From positions 122,639,501 through 122,703,500 of the forward strand of contig NC_069661.1 in assembly GCF_027244095.1 (NCBI RefSeq): 64,000 bases of DNA. Reading direction: 5' to 3'. This document shows positions 36,248-48,200 of this stretch, piece by piece (within the stretch, counting starts at the first letter, position 1; the number at the start of each line of letters is the position of its first letter). This DNA is from Hemicordylus capensis (taxonomy: Eukaryota; Chordata; Lepidosauria; Squamata; Cordylidae). Under the pieces are notes generated by a model. That model ran no database searches. It was not told the DNA's origin and worked only from the letters and a program-made list of their open reading frames with translations. The position numbers and the translations under genes are program-made.

Positions 36248-39200
36248 CACACAGATACGCATACATGTTGTTAGTGCTGGTCTGAACTTCCCCCCCATTT
36301 ACACTACCACTTTTTCAGGCAGTAAAAATGGGGCAGTTTCCACCGTTTCAAGGGGGAATCTACAACATTTCTGAGAATTTTTTGGGTGTGTGTGTGGTGG
36401 TGGTGGGGGTGGTTCACCAGTATGACTAGTGGCAGAAGCAGTGATAACATGAATGAATGAAATTGAATGAATTAATGAATGTATTTGTTTTGTTTTTTAC
36501 AGAAAACCTTGAGCCTCTGTAAGAGGCAACAGTGCTTGAGTGCTGTAGCACTTCCCAGCAGCCATCTACCCCTCAAAATGCAGTGAGAAATTATGCTAGC
36601 CACCATTTCCCCCCCCTAGAATGTAGTGGGGAGCTATGCTAGTCTTGTCATTCCATTGTGCCTTTTGCGGGGGGGGGGGGGTGTTGCAGAATGGCAGCTG
36701 ACCAACACTGGCTGCCAGGAAGAACAGCAGAGCTTCAAGCATAGCTGTCACTGACACTCTGAGAGGTGTTACATTTTCTGTAAACAAAGAAGACATTCAC
36801 TGTCACCAGAACTCATATTGATAAGATGCCCTCTTACTGTTCAAATTTTGTGGGTCCCTCCTGTGATGAACCTTTCCCAAGCAACCTCATAACAGCCAAA
36901 AGTATATCTATATTCTCTAAGGCATACCCATGGCTAATCCTGTGCGTGGCAGCTCTCGTGAGAGTTTGCAAACAGACGCACCTGATTGGGCAGTGGGGAT
37001 TCCATATGCAGATAGGGAGGAGGAGCCTGTGATGGTTAAGGTCAGTTGGAATGCTACTGTTACTGGTTGGAAGATGTTCTTGACTGTAGAGGAGAGGAAT
37101 CTATATATATAAAAGGATAGTGGGCAGGGGTCTGTGAAGAGAGGGGTCGTGAGGAAGGAAAGAACCTATTCAGGAGAAGGAGGCTGCCCTTGTGTGAATT
37201 AGATGCAGAAACAAGATGAACAAGATATGTTAACTCCGGAAGGGGGGGAGGGAGAAAGTAGGGAGCGGGAAGAAACACAGAGGGGAAGAGAGAATGGAGG
37301 AGAGATAAAGAGAGAAAAAGAAGGAAGGGAAGAGAGAAAGAAGAAAGGGTGAGGGACTGGCCTGAGCCTGTCAGTGGCCTGAGGGGAATGAGTGGCTATG
37401 GCGACAGCAGCAAGGAAGGGCCCAGTCAACCACTGCTGCTGTTTGGGGCTACCGAGGCCATTGGTGGAGGGAGGCAGGCAGGCAAGGGACAGGCCCGGGC
37501 CTGTCAGCAGCCTGAGGGGAATGAGCGGCCATGGCAGTGGTGGTAGCAAGGAAGGGCCCAGTCAACTGCTGCATCTGTGGGGAGGAGCAGGCTAGGCTCA
37601 GGTGAGGGTGGGGAGGTCTCTGGGAATAGGGGGCTGCAGTTTGACCAATCGGCGCCAGCAATGCTGGGTGAGGGGGATGGAGTAAAGGGATGGAGGAGTG
37701 ATCAAGAGGTGTGAGGGGGATGGAAGCAACAAGATGAAGGAGGAGCAGAAGTGCAGCTCAGGTGAGGGTGGAGAGATCTCTGAGGTGAGGGCAGCTGTGG
37801 CAGAGGGTGAGGGGAGCAATCAATTACGAGTGCGCAGATGCTCTGCGCAGGTTAAGCTAGTTTGTGATTATTTTCAAGCCAACATTAGTATACATGATGA
37901 CTGCCAAATGAGAATAACACTTCATGAATTGGATAAAGCAGGCTCTCAACCAGGGCTGCCCAACTTCAGCCCTCCTGCAGATGTTGGCCTATGTCCCATA
38001 ATCCCTGGCTACTGGCCACTGTGGCTGGGGATTATTTGGGAGTTGAACTCCAAAAGCAATGGGGAGGCCAAAGTTGAGCTGCTCTAGACCAAGCCTGCTC
38101 AACCTAGCCCCCCTTAGTTGTTTTTGGACTACAACTCCCATAATCCCTAGCCATAGTGGCCAATAGCCAATGATTATGGGAGTTATAGGCCAACATCTGC
38201 AGGAGGACCAAATTTGAGCAGCCCTGCTCTAGACCTTGAAAGCTTATGCTAAATGAAACATGTTCATCTTTAAAGTACTGCAAAACTCTTTCTTTATGTT
38301 ACTTAAGCAACAAAACCCCACTACTACTCCTATTTCTAGCTTGGCCACTAATGCTGTAACTCATCATTTCTACCCTCAGCTCCCACTTCTATGCCCAGCT
38401 TCCCAGGACCACACCAGGGGTGTAACTATAATAGTGCAAGGAGAGACAGTTGTCTGGGGGCCCACTGCCTTGGGGGGCCCCCCAGAGGCAAGTCACATGA
38501 CTGACTCCCCTAGCCACGCACCCGCCCGGGCTTCCTTCGGTTGTCTTCCTCCTCCAAAATTGATGTGAGTATTAAGACCTGGAGCTACCAGGACAGCATG
38601 TCTTTCTCTAGTACCATTAAATGACTTGCATCATCCACAATGTACAAAACCTTTTAAAAGAAAATTTAGGATGATGTTCTATTGTGGCACATAGGTGTTA
38701 TATATAGATATATAATAAATTTTACTATGCTTTTTGTTACCACTATTCAGCCTCATTTAAGACTTCTTTACTTCATGAGCTGAGCTTCAGTGAGGGGGGA
38801 CATTTTAAAATCTTGTCTCTGGGCCCACTACAACCTTGCTACGCCCCTGGACCACACAAATGCAAGTGGATCATTTGGAAGATTATATATTCTACACAAA
38901 TGCACACAAGTGGCAGCAATTGTAAATCTTGGGGAAAGTTAAGAATTGCTGCAGACCTTTAAGAACTTTGCTGTAGAAATTCCAAGTTCTCACTGTTCAT
39001 ATGGACAATACCTCAAAAGCTGCTGTGCAAAAAACAAAAACAAAAACCACTCCCCCAAAACATCACCAAAAATCTGTTGACCGCTCCTGTCTAATCATAA
39101 GCAACTGGTCAGAGTGCCATGTCTCTAGCATTTTCTTTCCCCACCAGCAGTATTCAGTAGCTGCATTTGCTGCATGTGAAGCTGCAGGCACAAAGCCCAT

Positions 39201-42200
39201 GAGAAGCTCCGAGAGCACCATCCTGCCTTGCCTGCTGTCCTCTTCACTAAGCTTTTCCACAAGCGGATATGTCTTTCAATTTATTATTTTGAAAATATGT
39301 CTAAGAGACCTGGATAAGGAAGCCCCAAGCAAAGTATGACAATGTCCTGCCCAGATTGTCCTTTGAGGCCCTCCTCTGAGTCCCCTCACTATCTGAAGAG
39401 ATGTGGATGGTGACCAGAGCCAGGATCTCCTCTTTTATAGCAAGACTTGATTCTCACCATGGTACCTGGAATATTAAGTGATTCACCTGAGTCTGGCAAT
39501 AGATGGACACAGCCAGGAAAAGAAGTGAGCAAGCACAGTAGGCATGGGTTCAGTAGCAGTTCATCCTAACAAACCAAGGGGGGCTCCGAATGAAGCACAG
39601 CTGCTTCTGGTTCCCAGAAGCCCGTGTTCAGTGATCAACCACCCCACACAGCTCTACCTGACAAATGGCCAGCCTGCAGGCAGCATGGCTCTCATTAATG
39701 TTGGGATGGGGCAGGATGGGAGGGGGAGAGGTGCAAACTGGGCTCTCAGCAACCAGAAGCAGCTGCACCTCATTTGGCACCCACCCCCTGGGTCATTAGG
39801 ACAAGCCACTACTAAGTAGCTTGCTCCCTTCTCCTCCTCCAGTCCTCCTAGTCATGTTTGCCCATCACCTGCCTGAACCAAATGGACATGACCAGGGAGA
39901 GGAGGGAGTAAACCGCCTCCATTTTGCTTGCTCTCTCCTCCATTGCCTGCCTGGGCCATATAGACATGATCAAGAGAAAAACAGAGCAGGCAAGGTGGGG
40001 GCAAGCACAGTGGGGAGTCTGCCCCCATGGAACAGAAAGCATTGCTGAGGGTGAGTCTTCTTGCCTTGCCCCTGCCCCCAGTAGACAAGGTCATTGCTAG
40101 GGGCAAGGGGTAAGTCCACCCCACCCCCTGTGGAGCAGTTTGACTCCTAAGGTTTGGGGTTGGCTTCTGGATTAAAATTAAAATGGCCAAATTCCTTGAA
40201 GGTTAAATACCAAAAAACTAAAATCATGATGTTTGCAAGATCCCCTACAGAGTTAGAGTATTGATGGATTTAAAATTGACCATTTTAAATATTTAGGGGC
40301 AATTTCCCAAGAAAAAGGCAGTTTAAATTAGTGTAAAGAATTTGTAACGCAAAATGCCCAAATAAGTCTTTCAGGAATCTTGGCTTTTTTTCAAACTAGA
40401 GGTGGACAGTTTATCCCGGCTATCAAACTATACAAAGCTAAAGCATTAGCCCGTCTCCTATATGGTGCCCAGATCACCTCATATTCAAATTCTGCAGCCT
40501 TAGAAAAACCCAAACCAAGTCTTTGAGAAGCCCATTTCAACTGCCTTGCTGTGTGCCTAATGTGATTTTGCATTTAGAGGCCGATGTACCAAGTGTGGAA
40601 ACTAGGGTCTTGCTGGCGGTATGTAATTTATGGTTAAAGCTTATTTTTCCCCCCTAAGGGTTTGCCACCTTTGATACTGAAGGATGGCTTTCAGTCGTGA
40701 TGGAAATTACTAATAGCAAAGAAATCCTATTTACTTGGATTCTCTCCTGAGCTATTGATAGCGTGGGGCCATATCATGAATGTGCCAAGTTAGTCCTCAA
40801 ACAAAGGCTCTTAGTCATCACACGCCAAAATGATCTAAGTTTTAAAACAAATCTAAAACAAATAAGTTTTTCCTTGGGAACCAAATATATAACTCCAAAC
40901 CAGCTAGGTACCTTAGCACGTTAACAGTGCCTAAGTATAGAAGGATGTTTTCATTGGCACATTTTAATGCTCTCCCATCAGCGGTTCTGGAGGGTAGGTT
41001 TAAGTGGATTCCTTATGAGGAACGGTTATGCCCATGAGGAGATGGAACAGTTGAGTCTATAGTTCATGTTTTATTTATATTGCACTTTTGATTAAGTTTC
41101 TCATACTCTTATAGCTCCTTTACTAACACATTTTCCAGGCTGTTCAGTTGAGTTTTTTGTTTGTTGTCTTCTTGCTGACCATGACCCTAATGTTACAATG
41201 TGTTACATACAATGTAACTAAATTTTGTGTGGTGGCTAATAGACTCAGACAGACTGTAATACTTAATCCAATTGTTATGCTTTAGGATGAATTGTTATCA
41301 ATGGTTAAAGTTTTCTGTCTACTTTGTATTGCAGGTCAGAGACGAAAATAAAGCTGAACTGAACTGAAAAATTGTCCAGGCCTATGTGACAGCACTCTAT
41401 CGCTGGAATTCCCTCTCCAAAGGGAACTGGGGCTTTTTAATGCTGCTTTTTTTTGGTCTCTTGCTTTGTTTTAGTCTTATAGCTGAGGTGTTTTATTGTT
41501 ATTTATATTTTAATGAATTTTATTGGATACCATTCTGAGAGGTTTGCCTAAAGAGTGGCCATAAATATAAAATGATCCAAGCTGGAAAATTACATAATTG
41601 TATATCCTCCTTATATTACATTACCTTTGATGCCCATATATCACCTTTGTTCAGATTATGCCTGGGGGTCAGGACAAGTAGTGACACACCTGATGGCCAA
41701 TCCAGTCCCTGGGAAAGCAGTGCCTAGAAGCAACTGTACATGATTCACTCACCAGAGACATCTAGGAACAAAACTTGTAAAACTCCCACCCTACACACTG
41801 GTGTACCGTGATTTCTCTCACACCCTCAAACACACCCAGGTTCTGTGTACAGGATGCTATAGTTCCATTTTATATTTTAATTTTAATAAATTAATCTTGC
41901 CAAGATAAAGAAACCTGGACTAGGCAAAATCCGAAAAGCTTTTCAGCCACAGTGGTTGACTGGGAGAACATGTCAATGGCCCTGCTAGATCAGATGTGTT
42001 TCTAAAAGTGGCCAGTCAGACAGGAAGCCTTGGAAGCTTATGGAAGGGCATGACGCAGTAGCCCTGCCCTGCTCTTTGCCTCCAGCTAACTTTGGTAACA
42101 AAAAAAGCCATCACCTTAAGTGGCACAGTGCGAAAATGCTTGACTAACAAGCAGAAGGTTGCCGGTTCGAATCCCCACTGGTACTATATTGGGCAGAAGC

Positions 42201-45200
42201 GATATAGGAAGGTGCTGAAAGGCATCATCTCATACTGCGTGGGAGGAGCAATGGTAAAGCCCTCCTGTATTCTACCAAAGAAAACCACACAGCTCTGTGG
42301 GTGCCAGGAGTCAAAATCGACTTGACAGCACACTTTACCTTTAAAGTAGATGTAGGTCAACAGGCTTATGCTGAATTCAGACAAGATGGAACTAAAATGA
42401 TTAAAGGAACCCAATGGGAGGAGGGAGTTGCCTATTACTGACAGGTTAACAGTTGCCCTGTCGGACCAGGCATGAGTCTGGAGGTGCTGTTCTGGATAAG
42501 CTGGAGACTGCTGTGGCAAAGAAAGTCTATTGAACATCTGGTTAGGAATCTCACTGCAGTTATGCATGCCTTTGTCACCTGACCCTTGTCATGACACTAT
42601 GAAAATTAGAATGGAAAGGGCCTCAGAGACTAATGCACACATGCTGCCTGCCAAGCCATCCTTTTGCTGCTTGTCCTTTGAATGGATTCCAGGTTGAATG
42701 GATTCCAGCACTAAAATCTAGGGCAACAGTGGCTTCTCCCCTCCCCCCTTGACACTCCCCCCTTCCCTTGTGATGCTGCAGCTGCATCACCACAGCACAC
42801 CCCTGCATTTCTATTTGCCTATAAAAATATACATCATGCTCCACCTCCCACCCAGCCTTTTGTGTGTCTGCAAAGGCCAATGGGGGCAACATTCTGGGCG
42901 GCGGCGGCAACTCCATGTTGTGCTTTCAAAGAAATCTAAGTGGATCAGATCAGCGCTGCACTCACTCACTTGGAAATAAGCACCCACGATCATCAGGCTC
43001 ACCCCTGAGTAAACATGTGTCGGCTCGCTTGGGCTACACAGATGGCAAGAGCAGGCAAGCGCTCTGGCTTCCTTTTAGCATGGATGTCTCCCACAAATGT
43101 TGGAAGAGCAAGTTAGAAGAAATGCCTCAGATCTCGCTTGGACGTGTACGTGCGGCGGGGGGGAATACACCATTTTTCAATGGAGTGCTCGGTTTCCTTC
43201 AGAAAAGCCATAAATTGTAATAGTAAAGCTTTCCCTGATCTATTAATAGTGCGGGGAGGGAGCGCTGGCTCTATTATTATGGCGCTCTTTGGCTGCTCAC
43301 CTTGCTTTCCAAACCCCGCTCTTAAGAGTTCCCTGCTTGTAAATCTCACTGTTTTTCCGGCCCGGGAGGGCGCGTAATTCCCGTTCATAGCCCAGCAGGT
43401 GCTTGGCGTTGCGGAGGAGGGGGTGCTCCCTACGCCGCCCCACCGCGCTCCCTTTCGAAGGCCCGGCCTTAGGATCCCCTCCCTCTTTTGTTCTGCCTCG
43501 CATCCTCAGAGGCCGCCTCGCCCCTGGATTTTCGCACCTTCCTCAGAAGGCGGCGGCGGCGGCTGCAGCGGCGGCGACATCTCCAGAAGCCAAGACGCCT
43601 CCCCTCCCTTGTCCAGCTAGTCAAAGGCGGGCACTGCCCCGCCCCACCACCACTCGTCCCCTGCCCCAAGAAATCCGCGACCGCGAGCCGCCTCATCCAC
43701 AGAGCCTTCCCCGCCGCCGCTGGCACGAGTGGCGGCGACGAAGCAGCAGGCCTTGGCTCGCCTCCCTCTCTTCCCCTGCCCGGGGGGATGTCGCGATCGA
43801 CCAGACGCGTGGCTTGCAGCGCTGCCGCCATAGGCAGCCCCGCCCCCGCTGCCCCTTGGGCCGCTCGGCTAGCAGGGTCACCGACCGGTCGCTCTCGCCA
43901 GCCGCGGACGCACGCGAGACTCTCGCCCCGGCCGCGCTTCCTTCCCCACGCTGCCGCTGCTGCGGCGGCTGCTCACCGTGATGTGCGGGATGCTCTTCTT
44001 GCCCTGGTAGCCAGACATGCCGGCTGCGGAGAGGGGCGCGGCGGCGGTGGCGGCAGCTGCGGCAACAAAGCGGGGGAGCGCTCGGACCCCGGCCGAGGCT
44101 TCTCGCCGGGAGGAGGAGGAGGAGGAGGGCGTGGAAGGAAAGCCGCGCCTGCCGCTCGATGGCCGCCCCTGTTCGTGGGCTGCGCTGGATTAGGGACGCG
44201 GCGGCTCCGCACCCCGCGGGACTGGGCGCGAGGGGCGAGCTCCGTCTAGAGGCGGCGGCTGCTGCAACAGCAACGCGCCGAGGAGCCCGATTCGTTCGCT
44301 CCGCGCAACCTAGGAAGCGTTTCCTTGGCTCCTGGTCTCCCCCTCCCCGAGTCAGGCCTCCAATACCGGCAGGGGCGGAACACGCTGCTCTCTGTCCACG
44401 CTTTCCCCACCCCGGCGAACAGGACTCCTGCCTTGGCAGCAAAAGAAGGACGCTGCTTGGCCGCCTCGCCCCCTCTGCACGCGCCATGATGCCTGTGGGG
44501 AAAGGACGGCGGTGGTGGCAGCCAAGAAGGTCCCGTTCCCCCCCCCGCCCCCAGACAGGGCCAGCAGCTGGACTCCGACTCCTCCTCTCTGCCTTTCAGA
44601 TCCAGAGGGGATTTTGACAGGGCAGCCATCCAGCCGCTTCGGCCCCATGTGCCGTATAAAACCGCCGCTGCGAAAAGAAACAAGAAGGGGGGGAAATTGG
44701 GCAGGTGCCGTTTGTCGTGCAGAGGCCACCCACATTCTTTCTTATGGATGGAGGCCAGGATGTTCTTCCCCATCATTCATTCTGTTCTAGAGTGCTCAGA
44801 AAGCCTGACCAGACGGCGGGGAGAACGGGAGGAGGAAAATGGCCTTTAACACTTGTTTTTCTCTAGCCACTGAAACTGCACAGGAGACCTGTCCTCTCTT
44901 GCAGCAAACTAATTCTGACAGCCACTCCATCCTCTGCCCACAAGAGCCCTGCCCTCGGAGCTGTCCTTTTACACCCACAGCACAATCCCGTCAGAAGTAG
45001 GTGCTTTGCTACTATAAGAGCAGCATAAGCATAGCATACACCTTTGTTTTCTATCCAGACTGCACCATACACTTAGCAAAGGGTCGTCCTCTAAATAGTT
45101 TGTCACCAGCCCAGACTGGGATTTTGCCTACATCATGAAAAACCCTTCAACAAGGTGACCAAGAGACTAGTCCTTAAGCACATGAGACAATGAATTTAGG

Positions 45201-48200
45201 CAAGGGCATCTGTCAGCCAGGGCATATTTTTAATTTTCTAGGGCATGGGACTCAAAGGCAGCAACCAAGCACAAAATGTGATGCAAAGCAATGAGCTGGC
45301 AGAAGCTACAGGGGTATCTGTAGGAGAGCAGAACTTTTAGGTGGCTTACAGTCCAGGCACACTTAAAACTGTGGGGACAACAATAGCAAAAAAAAAAAAA
45401 GTTAGTAATCACCCATGATGTGGGGGATGCCCTCCAGTCACCATGTATGTTCTGTGGCCACAACCAAAGACCAACTGAGAATTGTTGCTCTGTATTCTAG
45501 CAATAGGGCTACCTAATGGCACAGTGAGGAAATGCTTGACCAACAAGCAGAAGGTTGCCAGTTTGAATCCCCACTGGTACTATTTTGGGCAGCAGAGATA
45601 TAGGAAGATGCTGAAAGGCATCATCTCATACTGCATGGGAGGAGGCAATGGCAAACCCCTCCTGTATTCTACCAAAAGAAAACCACAGGGCTCTGTGGGC
45701 GCCAGGAGTCAAAATCCACTTGACGGCACACTTTACCTTTTACCTTTACCTTTTCCAGCAATACTATGCTCAGTAATGATAGGTGACAAATTCACTCTTG
45801 CCTATGGTGTGTGAATAAACACAAAGGTCTGGGAAAGAGAGAAAAGGTCTCTTCCATGGAAACAGACCTCTGTGAATTTTCTAAGGCAATGTTCTAACAA
45901 AATCACAGATATGTTAGTGAATGAGACATTTATGGCACAATACAAACTTAGCCCACCTTCTCAGACACAGACAGTTTTCTTATTTTAATATTTAATATTA
46001 ATATTATTAGAATTTTTTAAAATCAGAGTCAACGTACTTAAATCTTAAATCACCTCCACATTCTGATTGCTTCATACAGTTAAGCCATACACAAAAATTC
46101 TTCTAGCTGCATCAGAAATATTGCCAGTGGTGGGAAGACAAACCATGCTTTGGGAACTGATCTGCTTGATTAGTTGGTATATACAGTGCAATTTACTTGC
46201 CACAAATACAAATACAACGAATATTTATATACCACTTTTCAATAGAAGTTCCCAAAGCAGTTTACATAGATATAAACAATCAAATAATAAAATGACTCCC
46301 TGTCCTCAAAGGCCTCACAATCTAAAAAAGAAACATATGGCAGACACCAGCAACAGCAACAGGAGGGATGTTGTGCTGGGGTTGGATAGGGCCAGTTGCA
46401 CTCCCCCTGTGTCACAAAATGTCTCCATATTGTGACGACCACATGAAGCAGTCACAATATGGAGACATTTCAAGCAGTCTCTATATGGTGCGACCACATT
46501 ACAGGATGCTTCAACCCAATGTATCCTCTTGCTTGCTCTGGATTTCTTGGGTATGCTTCATATACTACAATAAACACAAGTCCCTGTTTGCCCCTGTTTG
46601 TCTTTATTGCAAATATGTGGAGGACAGACACATGTCTGAAAATCCTTATTGCTACTCCAAAGCACATACTAACCATCCATTTTCAGATAAACATCTCCCC
46701 TCCATGTTATGGTGGTCACCATGGACCAACATAACTACTACTACTTATATACTGCTTTTCAACAAAGTTTCCAAAGCAGTTTACATAGAAAAATAAAGAG
46801 TACATAAATAAGATGGTTCCCTGTCCCAAAAGGGCTTACAGTCTAAAAAAGAAACATAAACCAGCAACAACCACTGGAAGGATGCTGTGCTGGGGTTGGA
46901 TAGGGCCAATTGTTCTTCCCCTGCTAAATATGAGAGTATTAAACACAAGAGTAGTAAACATAGTAGGCAAACGGGAACCTTTCTTTCTTGTAATATGTGA
47001 AGTAGCCTTTATATTGAAAGCCAATGGAGCCAACATCCTCACAGAATAGTCACTCTACAGAATTCTCAGTCCTAATCTAAAACTTTCAGATTTTTGAAAT
47101 GATATTTTGCACAGTTACTCCTAAAAACCACAATCCACATTAGCTGTTCTGAGACTTCTAGAAAAGCAGGTGCATCAACTCCACATGTAAACAAGAATTA
47201 CAACTATAGACCTAACAAGACATACTGTAACATGGAAGATGGATTAACTGGATGTATTTTTCTTTTACAAAAGCAGCCACGGGACCTTCCAATTTGGATC
47301 AGAGGTGTGATGTGGGAGGATAAAATTTAACCCACCCACCCCTTTGCCAATTCCCTGATACAAATCCTATCTCCAGACATGGAGACATATTGTTCCCAAA
47401 TGTCTCCATGTCCCACATCTTGGGGGAGGGTGTGATCTGCATTAGGAAACTGGCATGGGGAAATGGAGAAACCCCACCTACCCTTTGCTGAGGTCCTGAT
47501 CCAAATTGTCTGCATCTATCCTGGGGCTGCTTTTAAGAAAAGTTAATAAGCTGTGGAACTCCTGGATCAGCTCTCTCATGTAACATTTAAATTGTTCCTA
47601 AGACTACAGCTACCCAAGATAAATGGTTCTTGGGTATCTGGGGAGCAGACCATGTTGTGGTATCTAATGGTCACTGAGGCAGACCAATAGTCTATTTGGT
47701 GAGTCAGTTCTGGGAAGCTGGAGTCCATCTTTCCTCTATTGCAAGCTTGGCTAACTGAGGTCAGACTGGAGTGTAAGTTCCACTGAGGAACAGTTGGAAG
47801 AGTTCTTCTTCCAGCATTTAACATTCCATATCTAATGGTCACAATGGAACTGGAAACTTCTGAGAACTTAGATACATGTGCCAAGAACAGCATGCTTTAG
47901 CATCAAAAAGGTATTGGTTTTCATAAGGCTTCTGTATAAAGAGTTGCTCCAATAATGAATCCTGGGTCCACATGATTATTTTGCTGTCTTTTAGCCTTCC
48001 TTTCTTCATGCTCATTATGATGTATAGCTAAAGCTGTACAGATGTCAGTAGGTAAAGGCTTGGGCACAAGCCACTGAGTAGTTTTTTCTGCACCCAAATT
48101 ATATGCCACCTTTCATTTCAGTGGGACTTGTACAGGAGTGCTTCTTCCCAGTTGGGCTGTGCCTCTAGAACACCCGCAAGCCAAGTAAGTGCTCTTTCTC

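Noticed and set aside
43488-44487. Open frames of 250-264 codons on both strands over the proximal CpG island
   Set aside because: Low stop-codon density in GC-rich DNA; arginine, alanine and proline runs; only the 14-codon CRMP1 exon is supported.
45520-45600. Possible tRNA genes (also near 8850 and 42150)
   Set aside because: The B boxes belong to Sauria SINE heads; no complete cloverleaf is formed.
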